From Tenderia sp965602225 (GTDB taxonomy: Bacteria; Pseudomonadota; Gammaproteobacteria; Tenderiales; Tenderiaceae), in NCBI GenBank assembly GCA_965602225.1, contig CBFCYE010000021.1, forward strand, positions 1 through 48,930: a stretch of 48,930 nucleotides of DNA, given 5' to 3'. The position numbers and the translations under genes were made by a program. The stretch's first letter is position 1, and every line of letters begins with the position of its first letter. The notes under the pieces are model-generated. The model ran no database searches, had not been told where the DNA came from, and worked only from the letters and a program-made list of their open reading frames with translations. Shown here in pieces: positions 16,352 through 24,022 of this stretch.

Positions 16352-16716
16352 TCAGTTGTAATCCAGTCATTCTGGGCGCTTTTCAGCTTGGTGTCGTTCT
16401 GCGCACAGCGATAAAAGACTTTTATCGCATAACTGTGTGGGTCTTCTGACCAAAGATAAGCGTCCAGAATGGTTTTGAGAATCGCGCCGGAATAGACCTT
16501 TTCTGATGATGCCCGTCTATTGGTGAGTACGGCCAAGCCAAGGGCATGCTCGGCAGGAACCCCCAAGCGTGAATTGATTACTGAGTCAAAACCGATCATG
16601 GCCTGGGAATAACAGAGATACTCTTCATCATTTGTCGGCAGGGCTTCGAATGCGGATGAAGTTAAGGGTATGGCGAGTAAGGCAAGTAAAATCAGTGGCT
16701 TAACTAAGGTGTTCAT
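16348..16716 (-). CDS. Small exported protein of unknown function
   Basis: The 122-residue protein has a clear signal peptide (MNTLVKPLILLALLAIPLTSSA, cleavage before FEALP) and a mature part of about 100 residues with two cysteines, in YLCYSQ and YRCAQN, which could form a disulfide. GGAGGT lies seven bases before ATG 16716. The longer frame from 16746 adds ten residues and lacks an RBS. I do not recognise the family. It is convergent with the FKBP gene, their stops sharing the palindrome CTAG, and divergent from mtnD. Confidence 0.8.
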   Translation of the reverse strand: MNTLVKPLILLALLAIPLTSSAFEALPTNDEEYLCYSQAMIGFDSVINSRLGVPAEHALGLAVLTNRRASSEKVYSGAILKTILDAYLWSEDPHSYAIKVFYRCAQNDTKLKSAQNDWITTD

Positions 16717-16784
16717 GGTGCACCTCCGATAGTCGCTCAGTGGCACCGCTAGGCGGAAAATCTATAAGCAACATTAAGTTAGAT

Positions 16785-16816
16785 ACTAATGATATCGGCA
16801 GGTTCATATCATTAGT
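16785..16816. promoter_or_regulatory. Perfect 11-bp inverted repeat between the small exported gene and mtnD
   Basis: ACTAATGATAT at 16785-16795 and ATATCATTAGT at 16806-16816 are exact reverse complements separated by ten bases. The element is 88 bases before the mtnD ATG and 69 bases from the divergent gene's ATG. The roughly two-helical-turn spacing of half-site centres suits a dimeric repressor or activator. No T-tract follows, so it is not a terminator. The factor is unknown. Confidence 0.55.
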
Positions 16817-16903
16817 GAAATGCTCAACTATGTCTTGAATATGGTTGGCCAGAAAATCGCTCGAAGAATAAAATCTCTCACTTTAACCATTCGAGGAATC
16901 CAC

Positions 16904-17449
16904 ATGAGTCTGTTGAAAGTTTTTTCTGCTGCTGACGCTCAACCACTGCGCACAGTTGACTCGCATGAACTGATCACGGCCGAGTTGGATCAGGTTGGTA
17001 TCAAATTCGAAGCATGGCAGGCCAGTCAGCCGCTGTCTGATGCTGCCGGGCAGGATGAGGTGATTGCTGTTTACCGTGAATCGGTTGACCGCCTGATGAC
17101 CACCTATAACTTTCAGTCTGTCGATGTGATCGCGCTAGGTCCTGATCATCCCGACAAGGCAGCGCTACGACAGAAATTTCTCAGTGAACACATTCACAGC
17201 GAATTTGAAGTGCGTTTTTTCGTTGACGGAAAGGGCCTGTTCTATATTCATCAGGACGACAAGGTCTATGCAGTGATGTGTGAACAGGGCGATCTGATCA
17301 GCGTGCCGGCCAATGCAAAACACTGGTTCGACATGGGTGCGGCACCTTCATTCAAATGCATTCGTCTGTTCACCAATCCTGAAGGCTGGGTGGCTCAATA
17401 CACCGGTGACGACTTGGCCAATAACTTTCCCAGCTTCGAGCAGTTCTGA
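16904..17449 (+). CDS. mtnD: Acireductone dioxygenase (methionine salvage)
   Basis: The enzyme oxidises the acireductone 1,2-dihydroxy-5-(methylthio)pentenone, giving the methionine precursor KMTB plus formate with iron (or methylthiopropionate, CO and formate with nickel). The 181-residue cupin has all four metal ligands: His96, His98 and Glu102 in HIHSEFE, and His140 in NAKHWFD. This is the same numbering as the Klebsiella enzyme. The start is ATG 16904 (MSLLKVFSAADA) with GAGGA upstream; the frame from 16820 only adds residues without an RBS. It overlaps mtnC by one base (TGATG). Confidence 0.96.
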   Translation: MSLLKVFSAADAQPLRTVDSHELITAELDQVGIKFEAWQASQPLSDAAGQDEVIAVYRESVDRLMTTYNFQSVDVIALGPDHPDKAALRQKFLSEHIHSEFEVRFFVDGKGLFYIHQDDKVYAVMCEQGDLISVPANAKHWFDMGAAPSFKCIRLFTNPEGWVAQYTGDDLANNFPSFEQF

Positions 17450-18147
17450 TGATTAAAGCCATTGTTACCGATATTGAAGGCACCACCACCTCCCTGTCAT
17501 TCGTCAAAGATGTGCTGTTTCCCTATGCCCGTCAGCACATCGCTGAGTTTGTGCGTCAGCATGCCACTGAGCCTGAAATAAAAATCCAGTTGGACGAGGT
17601 CAGCAATATTGTTGGCCAGCAGCTGGAGTTAGAACAAGTGATAGCGCAGCTGGTTCAGTGGATTGACGAAGACCAAAAAATCACACCGCTAAAGGCCTTG
17701 CAGGGCATGATCTGGCAGGCCGGCTACAAATCAGGTGACTTCACAGGTCACGTCTATGAAGATGCAGCACGTAAACTGCGTGACTGGCATGACCAGGGCA
17801 TCAAACTTTATGTCTTTTCCTCAGGCTCAGTAAAAGCCCAACAGTTGATCTTTGGCTATAGTGACTTTGGTGATCTGACGCCGCTGTTTAGTGGTTATTT
17901 TGATACCTGCATTGGTTCCAAGCGTGAGATCGACGCCTACCAGCACATCGTCACGCAGCTAGGCCTCCCGACTGAAGAGATCCTGTTTCTTTCTGATATT
18001 GAACAAGAGCTGGATGCTGCCTCTGAAGCGGGCATGCAAACGCTTCAATTGGTTCGTGATGCCGACACGTCCCCCTCAAATCATCACTCCTCGTTGCCTG
18101 GTTTTACTGAGATTGAAATTTCTAGCCTCAAGTTTAATGAGTTTTGA
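17449..18147 (+). CDS. mtnC: Enolase-phosphatase E1 (methionine salvage)
   Basis: This bifunctional HAD-family enzyme enolises and dephosphorylates 2,3-diketo-5-methylthiopentyl-1-phosphate, making the substrate of MtnD. The 232 residues carry the HAD nucleophile motif near the N-terminus (VTDIEGTTTS, Asp8 and Glu10), motif II Ser in LYVFSSGS, a conserved Lys in SKREID, and motif III acidic residues in FLSDIEQELDAA. It starts at the mtnD stop (TGATG), so translation is coupled. The dehydratase mtnB, often adjacent, is not in this window. Confidence 0.96.
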   Translation: MIKAIVTDIEGTTTSLSFVKDVLFPYARQHIAEFVRQHATEPEIKIQLDEVSNIVGQQLELEQVIAQLVQWIDEDQKITPLKALQGMIWQAGYKSGDFTGHVYEDAARKLRDWHDQGIKLYVFSSGSVKAQQLIFGYSDFGDLTPLFSGYFDTCIGSKREIDAYQHIVTQLGLPTEEILFLSDIEQELDAASEAGMQTLQLVRDADTSPSNHHSSLPGFTEIEISSLKFNEF

Positions 18148-18281
18148 ACTAGCTTCCCCGTATTTATATGTAACTTTCTCTGATCAGCCGCGTTTTATTT
18201 TGAGCACAATTTAAGTGTTTTTAATTGTAGTAAAAAGCTCGGTAACCTTATGAATACCATGGAAACTAATCCGATCTTTTG

Positions 18282-18308
18282 TTAAGTATTACCTTGTTAT
18301 GTCGATAG
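18282..18308 (+). promoter_or_regulatory. Candidate sigma-28 (FliA) promoter for the first chemoreceptor gene
   Basis: TTAAGTAT (18282-18289), an 11-base spacer and GTCGATAG (18301-18308) match the enterobacterial FliA consensus TAAAGTTT-N11-GCCGATAA at 12 of 16 positions with exact spacing. It is about 75 bases before the receptor ATG. Chemoreceptor genes commonly use this sigma factor. Confidence 0.5.
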
Positions 18309-18383
18309 TCTACTGGGGCGCTGGGTTTTTATGCTTACTCAGGTGGTCTATTTAATTAGACAGATATTGATGGGATGCAGGGA

Positions 18384-20402
18384 ATGAAACTAACAATCAA
18401 AAACAAACTACTTTTAGGCTTCGGCGCAGTACTGACAATACTGACGTTGGTGTCCATCAATACTTTTTATCGTATTCAAACCACAGTCGAAGTACAGGAT
18501 AGAATCCTGGATCTGCGCCAGCCCACAGTGCTGGCCGGTTTGCATTTGACCGACGGTATCCACCTATCGTTAGCCGGTCTGCGGGCCTATATGATTCTTG
18601 GTGACGATCCGGCCAAGGCAACAATATTTAAGGATGAACGCGCCAGTGGCTGGCATCAGATTGATAGCTCCATGGCCGAGTTTAATGAATTTGCAAAGGG
18701 CTGGACTGTGCCTGCCAATATTGAACGCCTGCAAGAGATGCAAGGTCTGGTAGAAGAGTTCCGTACTGCCCAGAAAGAAGTCGAGGATATCTCCCATACC
18801 AATGCCAATGTCCCTGCATTCAACATGCTTCTGACCGATGCCGCACCACGGGCAGGCAAGATTGTCGCCGCCATCACCCAAACCATTAATATTGAGGCCA
18901 CCCTTGAGGCTACCGCTGAGCGCAAAGCACTGTTGAAATTGATGGCCGATAGCCGAGCTTCATTTGCCCTGGGACTGGCCAATATCCGTGCTTATCTACT
19001 TTCAGGTGATACCAAGTTTCGCGATAACTTTCATGCCAAGTGGAAGGTAAATGAAGTTCGCTTCAATGAGATTGAGACCATGACTGCATTGTTTGGCCCT
19101 AAGCAAAGTGCCGCCTGGAATGAATACAAAACTGTCCGTGCGGAGTTTGCCTCATATCCTGAAAAAATGTTTGCTCTGCGTGCAGCCAAAGACTGGAATA
19201 AGGCCAATCACTGGTTAGGCACCAAGGCTGCACCTAAGGCCAAACGCATTATGGAAATTCTGAAAGAGATGCGTGCCTCGCAAGATGAGCTGCTGGCAAA
19301 GGATGTTGAGTTACTAAAGGAAGACGCCGCAGTCATGAAGTTCTGGCTGATCGCGGGAACAATTATGGCGCTGATTCTTGGCGCCGTTATTTCCTTTTTT
19401 CTCAGCAACGCCATTACCGGCCCGTTGAACAAGGTTGTTAGCCGCGCCAAAGAGATTGCTGACGGCAATCTGACCACCCAAGACTACAAGTCTAGCGGTA
19501 ATGATGAATTGACCGAGCTGAGCATCGCCATCAATAGTATGAATAACAGTCTGCGTGATGTCATTTCATCGGTTGGCAGCTCCACCGACGAGATGGCTTC
19601 TGCGGCAAATCAGTTGCTTGTAGCATCAGCCAAAACCAGCACCGGCATGGAGAATCAACGTCATGAGACCGATCAGGTAGCTACGGCTATGAATGAGATG
19701 TCTGCCACTGTGCAGGAAGTCGCCAACAACGCCAGCGAGGCAGCCGTATCTGCAGGACAGGCCGACCAGGAGGCTGCTGATGGTAAGGTGGTAGTGAGTC
19801 AGACTGTCGATAGCATTCAGCAACTGGCAACCCGAATTAGCCAGGCCGCCGCTAACATTAATAAACTGGGTGAGGATGTCAATGGCGTCGATGACATTGT
19901 CGAGGTTATCAACGATATCGCTGAGCAAACTAATCTACTGGCCTTGAATGCAGCCATTGAGGCCGCTCGTGCCGGTGAGCAGGGCCGTGGTTTTGCCGTG
20001 GTCGCTGATGAAGTACGTACCCTGGCCGCGCGCACCCAGGAATCCACCGTCCAGATTCGTACCATGCTGGATAATCTGAAAAAAACCTCAGGTGAAGCGG
20101 TCGTTACCATGGGTGAAGGCGAAAAACAGGCCCAGCATAGCGTTGAGCAAGCCAATAGCGCCAGCACCTCGCTTGAGGCCATCACTGCCGCTGTTGCCGC
20201 AATCAATCATATGAATACCCAAATTGCGACGGCCTCAGAGGAGCAGAGTGCAGTAACGGAGGAGATGAATCGCAGTGTACTCCGTATCAGTGAAGAGGCT
20301 GAAACCACCCTGGAAAATACCCGAGAAACGGCCGCTGCGGCGAACCAGGTACAAGGCCTGTCTTCGCAATTGCAAACCCTAGTGGCCAAATTCAGGGTGT
20401 GA
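18384..20402 (+). CDS. Methyl-accepting chemotaxis protein with large helical periplasmic sensor
   Basis: The 672-residue transmembrane receptor has TM1 at about 10-30, a periplasmic helical domain of roughly 290 residues (about 30-320), TM2 (WLIAGTIMALILGAVISFFL), HAMP (ITGPLNKVVSRAKEIADGNL) and a cytoplasmic signalling domain with the conserved tip IAEQTNLLALNAAIEAARAG and FAVVADEVR. The sensor's length and composition suggest a helical bimodular or double four-helix type; its ligand is unknown. ATG 18384 (MKLTIKNKLLLGFG) has GGGA eight bases upstream. ATG 18375 is an alternative. No C-terminal NWETF-like CheR tether is seen. Confidence 0.93.
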   Translation: MKLTIKNKLLLGFGAVLTILTLVSINTFYRIQTTVEVQDRILDLRQPTVLAGLHLTDGIHLSLAGLRAYMILGDDPAKATIFKDERASGWHQIDSSMAEFNEFAKGWTVPANIERLQEMQGLVEEFRTAQKEVEDISHTNANVPAFNMLLTDAAPRAGKIVAAITQTINIEATLEATAERKALLKLMADSRASFALGLANIRAYLLSGDTKFRDNFHAKWKVNEVRFNEIETMTALFGPKQSAAWNEYKTVRAEFASYPEKMFALRAAKDWNKANHWLGTKAAPKAKRIMEILKEMRASQDELLAKDVELLKEDAAVMKFWLIAGTIMALILGAVISFFLSNAITGPLNKVVSRAKEIADGNLTTQDYKSSGNDELTELSIAINSMNNSLRDVISSVGSSTDEMASAANQLLVASAKTSTGMENQRHETDQVATAMNEMSATVQEVANNASEAAVSAGQADQEAADGKVVVSQTVDSIQQLATRISQAAANINKLGEDVNGVDDIVEVINDIAEQTNLLALNAAIEAARAGEQGRGFAVVADEVRTLAARTQESTVQIRTMLDNLKKTSGEAVVTMGEGEKQAQHSVEQANSASTSLEAITAAVAAINHMNTQIATASEEQSAVTEEMNRSVLRISEEAETTLENTRETAAAANQVQGLSSQLQTLVAKFRV

Positions 20403-20412
20403 TTTGATCAGG

Positions 20413-20459
20413 CCGGTTTAACAATCAGCAATATTATGCTGGTTGTAAAACCGGTTTTT
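20413..20459 (+). terminator. Strong intrinsic terminator after the first chemoreceptor
   Basis: CCGGTTT (20413-20419) pairs with AAACCGG (20448-20454). Inside this, ACAATCAGC pairs with GCTGGTTGT (one G-U, one bulged A), giving about 16 pairs around an AT-rich loop. Five T follow. It starts ten bases after the stop codon. Confidence 0.85.
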
Positions 20460-20501
20460 ACTCAGCTTAATCTGTCATCCAGCTACGAGCCTAATTATTG
20501 T

Positions 20502-20526
20502 TTAAACAGACTGATAGTCTGTTTAA
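20502..20526. promoter_or_regulatory. Perfect 11-bp inverted repeat
   Basis: TTAAACAGACT and AGTCTGTTTAA are exact reverse complements with centre GAT. No T-run follows, so it is more like an operator than a terminator. It lies between the terminator of the first receptor and the second receptor gene. Confidence 0.55.
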
Positions 20527-20739
20527 CTGACTTTAGTAATTATCTATTACTTCTCCCCAAAACTAGTTATTTATACTCTGTTAAATCTGAGTTTCTTGCA
20601 TCCCGTTGAGTTAATGGCTAAACATAATAAGTTAACGCACTAATGCTGTGCATAGGATTGATTTCATTGCTATTTTTATAGGTATGATAGGGGCGAGTCA
20701 GCATGTAAATTACATTGATTTCAGGTTGTTAGCTGGGAA

Positions 20740-20759
20740 TGTAAACTCTTTGTAAACTC
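20740..20759 (+). repeat. TGTAAACTC direct repeat, 11-bp period
   Basis: TGTAAACTC occurs at 20740-20748 and again at 20751-20759, 11 bases apart, so both face the same side of the helix. This arrangement fits cooperative binding by a response regulator just upstream of the second receptor gene. Confidence 0.45.
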
Positions 20760-20787
20760 CTGACTTTATCGATCAAAAATAGTGCGG

Positions 20788-20825
20788 TTTTGCCGTAATA
20801 CTTACTACGTGGGCTTTTGCCGTAA
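20788..20825 (+). repeat. TTTTGCCGTAA direct repeat
   Basis: The 11-mer occurs at 20788-20798 and 20815-20825, 27 bases apart, shortly before the second receptor gene. The role is unknown. It partly resembles a FliA -10 (GCCGATAA) but lacks a matching -35. Confidence 0.4.
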
Positions 20826-20889
20826 GCCATCAATTATCCGGTTGAAGTGTGAAGGAACTATTTTTGAGTCTGTTGGGGGAAATAAGAAT

Positions 20890-23214
20890 ATGAATTTGAA
20901 GCTGAAGATGGTCTCGGGTGGGATCGCCCTGGTGGCTGTGCCGCTGGTGATTGCAACCGTTGCGATTGAAATGGTCGCCAGTGACACGGCTAGCCAGGCC
21001 ATTGAAGAACAGGCCTCTGAGCGTTTGATTGCGGTACGTGATATCAAACAGGGGCAGATCGAGGATTATTTTGCGACCATTCAAAACCAGGTGCTGACCT
21101 TTGCCAATGACAAAATGATCATTGATGCCATGACTGATTTCAGTGCCGGTTTCAAAACTTTTAAAGACGAAGCCTTTAACGGCAATACTTCTGCTCTGAA
21201 AGGTCGTGTCTCAGCCTTTTATAAGCAGGATTTTGCTAACCAGTATAAAACCCTTAACTCAGGCGAAAGTGTTAATGCCTCCAGCCTGGTCAGTGGTCTG
21301 GATGAAGAGGGCATTGCCCTGCAATATCAATACATTGTCAGTAACTCTAATCCATTGGGTAGCAAAAACAGCCTGAATGCAGCCAATGATGGTTCCAGCT
21401 ACAGTCAGTCCCATGCTGAATATCACCCCCATATTAATGACTATCTGGAAAAGTTTGGTTATTACGACATTTTCCTGGTGGACTCGGCAACAGGCCATGT
21501 GGTCTATTCGGTCTTCAAGGAAGTTGATTACGCCACTTCGTTGAAGAATGGCCCTTACGCCAACACCGGCCTTGCCAAGGCCTTTAATGCTGCCAACCGG
21601 CTGAGCGCTGGTCAGGTGGCAATAGAAGATTTCGATACCTATCTGCCTTCTTACAACGGCCACGCCAGCTTTATTGCCTCGCCGGTTTTTCATGATGGCA
21701 AGAAAGAAGGTGTGCTGATCTTCCAAATGCCGGTGGACAAGATCAACGCCGTGATGACCCATAACGAGAAATGGGCCGATGCCGGTCTGGGTGCCTCGGG
21801 TGAGGTCTATCTGGTTGGCCCTAACCGCCTGATGCGCAGCAACAGCCGCTTTTTGATTGAAGATGCCGATGGTTATTTTGCTGCCATTGAAGCGGCTGGC
21901 ATGGAAAAGCGTACGCTGGATCTGATCAAGGCCAAGGGTACCAGTATCGGTCTGCATCGCATCGATAGTGAATCGGCTAAAGAAGCGGTTGCGGGCGATA
22001 AGGGGGTGCATATCATTCCTGATTATCGCAACGTGCCGGTGGTGTCGGCCTATGCGCCACTGAATATCCCCGGATTGCACTGGGGCATCCTGGCCGAGAT
22101 TGATGAAGAAGAGGCCTTTGCCGCCGTGGCGGTGATGAATAATAAGATGACATCTGCGGCTATTCTTGTTGCACTGATCATGCTTGCTATTGGTGCTGCA
22201 GTGGCATGGTTTTCTGCCATGGCTGTTGTTAAACCAATCCTCAAACTGTCTGACACTGTCAGTGATATCGAGCGAAACTCTGACCTGACCCAGCGTATCG
22301 ATATTTACTCTAACGATGAGTTGGGCACCATGGCCAAGGCCTTGAATTCGATGCTGGACAAGTTCCGCAATAGTATGGAATCGGTATCAGGGGCGACTTC
22401 ACAGGTGGCTGCTGCTTCAGAAGAGATGACCAACATCACCACCGAAACAAGTCAGGCGATTCAGTCACAGATGTCGGAGACCGGCCAGGTCGCCACTGCA
22501 GTTACCGAGATGACGTCTACGGTACAAGAAGTTGCCAATAACACGGTTCATGCAGCCAGTGCAGCGGATGAAGCCAATAATGCCGCGGTAGAGGGACGTG
22601 AAGTGGTCAACAACACGATTAGCTCTATTCAGTTATTGGCAGCTGAGGTTGAAAAGGGTGCCGAGATCATTGCCGCGGTAGAAAAAGATAGTGATTCTAT
22701 TGGTACTGTATTGGTGGTGATCAGTGATATTGCCGAACAGACCAATCTGTTGGCTCTGAACGCCGCAATTGAGGCCGCTCGTGCCGGTGAGCATGGCCGC
22801 GGCTTTGCGGTGGTAGCCGACGAGGTGCGTACGCTTGCCAGTCGCACCCAGCAATCGACTGAAGAGATTCAGAATATGATTAACAAGCTGCAAACAGGCT
22901 CTCGCAGTGCGGTACAAGCCATGGAGCAGGGGCGCACACAGGCTCAGTCGAGTGTTGAGCAGGTGGGCAAGGCAGGTGAGGCCTTGGAGTCAATCGCCAC
23001 GGCTGTTGCAACCATCCATGACCTGAACACCCAGATTGCCAGTGCCGCTGAAGAACAGACTGCGGTGTCGGAGGAGATTAGTCGCAATGTGGTTCAGATC
23101 AACGAAATGGCTGAGCATACTGCCGACGGTGCTAATCAAACAGCGACGGCCAGTGAACAGCTGGCAAATCTGGCCAGTGAACTGCAAGATTTGGTAAAAC
23201 AATTTAAAGTGTAG
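20890..23214 (+). CDS. Methyl-accepting chemotaxis protein with double Cache sensor
   Basis: The 774-residue receptor has TM1 (about 8-28), a large periplasmic region of about 350 residues with Cache-type PAS folds (YYDIFLVDSATGHVVYSVFKE; GHASFIASPVFHDGKKEGVL; LGASGEVYLVGPNRLMRS), TM2 (AAILVALIMLAIGAAVAWF), HAMP (VVKPILKLSDTVSDIE) and the signalling domain with IAEQTNLLALNAAIEAARAG. Double Cache domains bind small metabolites directly. ATG 20890 has GGGGGA nine bases upstream; the longer frame from 20782 adds 36 unlikely residues. It is not in an operon with the first receptor, since a terminator and a long leader separate them. Confidence 0.94.
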   Translation: MNLKLKMVSGGIALVAVPLVIATVAIEMVASDTASQAIEEQASERLIAVRDIKQGQIEDYFATIQNQVLTFANDKMIIDAMTDFSAGFKTFKDEAFNGNTSALKGRVSAFYKQDFANQYKTLNSGESVNASSLVSGLDEEGIALQYQYIVSNSNPLGSKNSLNAANDGSSYSQSHAEYHPHINDYLEKFGYYDIFLVDSATGHVVYSVFKEVDYATSLKNGPYANTGLAKAFNAANRLSAGQVAIEDFDTYLPSYNGHASFIASPVFHDGKKEGVLIFQMPVDKINAVMTHNEKWADAGLGASGEVYLVGPNRLMRSNSRFLIEDADGYFAAIEAAGMEKRTLDLIKAKGTSIGLHRIDSESAKEAVAGDKGVHIIPDYRNVPVVSAYAPLNIPGLHWGILAEIDEEEAFAAVAVMNNKMTSAAILVALIMLAIGAAVAWFSAMAVVKPILKLSDTVSDIERNSDLTQRIDIYSNDELGTMAKALNSMLDKFRNSMESVSGATSQVAAASEEMTNITTETSQAIQSQMSETGQVATAVTEMTSTVQEVANNTVHAASAADEANNAAVEGREVVNNTISSIQLLAAEVEKGAEIIAAVEKDSDSIGTVLVVISDIAEQTNLLALNAAIEAARAGEHGRGFAVVADEVRTLASRTQQSTEEIQNMINKLQTGSRSAVQAMEQGRTQAQSSVEQVGKAGEALESIATAVATIHDLNTQIASAAEEQTAVSEEISRNVVQINEMAEHTADGANQTATASEQLANLASELQDLVKQFKV

Positions 23215-23226
23215 GCACCATTAAAC

Positions 23227-23265
23227 AAAAAGCCGCGCCCGGTTAAACTTGGGCGTGGCTTTTTT
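23227..23265. terminator. Bidirectional intrinsic terminator
   Basis: AGCCGCGCCC (23231-23240) pairs with GGGCGTGGCT (23251-23260) with one G-U. An A-run precedes and a T-run follows, so it works on both strands, between the chemoreceptor gene and the convergent thioredoxin-like gene. Confidence 0.85.
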
Positions 23266-23287
23266 GCGTATGGAATCGAGTGATTGC

Positions 23288-23866
23288 TTAGCCGAAATAG
23301 TCCGGCGCGTTGCCATCCTTCCACTTGATATTACAGCCCAAGCTTGGTTTTTGGTCTGCTGGCATGGCGGTACCATTCAATAGTGCGTCGATGGCTGCGC
23401 GCAAATCTGCACCGTTGACAGGTTTATCATTGCCTGGCCGGCTGTCATCAAACTGGCCCCGGTAGACTAGTTTGTGCTGGCCATCAAAGAGGAAAAAATC
23501 AGGTGTGCAGGCGGCCTTGTAGGCCTTTGCCATAGCCTGTGATTCGTCATATAGATAGGGAAAGGTGTAGCCCTGAGTGGCCACTTCTTCCGCCATCTTT
23601 TCCGGACTATCGGCCGGGTAGTTGCTGGCGTCATTACTATTGATGCCAACCACGGCCAGTCCCTTGGCCTGATATTCCGTGGCCAACTCAGCCAGGGCAT
23701 CACGCAAATGGATGACGAAGGGACAGTGGTTGCACATAAAGACCATTAGCAGACCTTTGGCATCATTAAAATCTGCCAGGCGGGTCTGTTTGCCATTGGT
23801 GTCTGGCAGGCTGAAGTCAGGTGCCTGGGTGCCAAGCTCTAACATGGTTGATTCGGTACGGGCCAT
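23288..23866 (-). CDS. Thioredoxin-fold protein (AhpC/TSA-like)
   Basis: The 192-residue cytoplasmic protein has the peroxiredoxin/thioredoxin-like start LGTQAPDFSLPDTNGKQ, then CNHC in VFMCNHCPFVIHL where thioredoxins have CxxC. A cis-Pro loop is visible in AACTPDFFLFD, and a C-terminal Cys is in LGCNIKWK. This family is usually annotated as thioredoxin family or redoxin; whether it acts as a peroxidase or disulfide reductase is not decidable. AAGGA precedes two adjacent ATGs (23869 and 23866). I chose 23866 (MARTEST) for its seven-base spacing. The frame from 23899 is longer but lacks support. Confidence 0.88.
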   Translation of the reverse strand: MARTESTMLELGTQAPDFSLPDTNGKQTRLADFNDAKGLLMVFMCNHCPFVIHLRDALAELATEYQAKGLAVVGINSNDASNYPADSPEKMAEEVATQGYTFPYLYDESQAMAKAYKAACTPDFFLFDGQHKLVYRGQFDDSRPGNDKPVNGADLRAAIDALLNGTAMPADQKPSLGCNIKWKDGNAPDYFG

Positions 23867-23980
23867 CATATTTTCCTTGCAGCAACTAAACGTGAGCAAA
23901 TTCTAGTCTTCGTGGCTAAAAATATAAAGCAGCTAAATCTCTTTATATCTCTTATGGTCAACTTAGTTTGGTTATTTGTT

Positions 23981-23989
23981 TGCTAGAAT
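23981..23989 (+). promoter_or_regulatory. Extended -10 promoter candidate for mltB
   Basis: TGCTAGAAT is an extended -10 (TGn plus TAGAAT, 5 of 6 matching TATAAT). Transcription would begin near 23996, about 27 bases before the mltB ATG. No good -35 is present, which extended -10 promoters tolerate. Confidence 0.45.
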
Positions 23990-24022
23990 TAGACTTCACT
24001 TTTAGGGAGAGGGTTGGCGCAG

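Larger units (their letters stand above)
20460..20889. other. Long leader region before the second chemoreceptor
   Basis: No gene is supported in these 430 bases. The region holds a perfect 11-bp inverted repeat (20502-20526), a TGTAAACTC direct repeat one helical turn apart (20740-20759), and a TTTTGCCGTAA direct repeat (20788-20798, 20815-20825). I looked for a sigma-28 promoter and found only poor matches. Confidence 0.5.

Noticed and set aside
20740..20889. Possible sigma-28 promoter for the second chemoreceptor
   Set aside because: The best candidates match only about 4 or 5 of 8 positions in each box at the needed spacing.
21259..22080. 273-codon minus-strand frame inside the second chemoreceptor
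   Set aside because: Long but antisense to the Cache sensor region, rich in His/Gln as expected from reversed Gly/Ala/Asp codons; no RBS.
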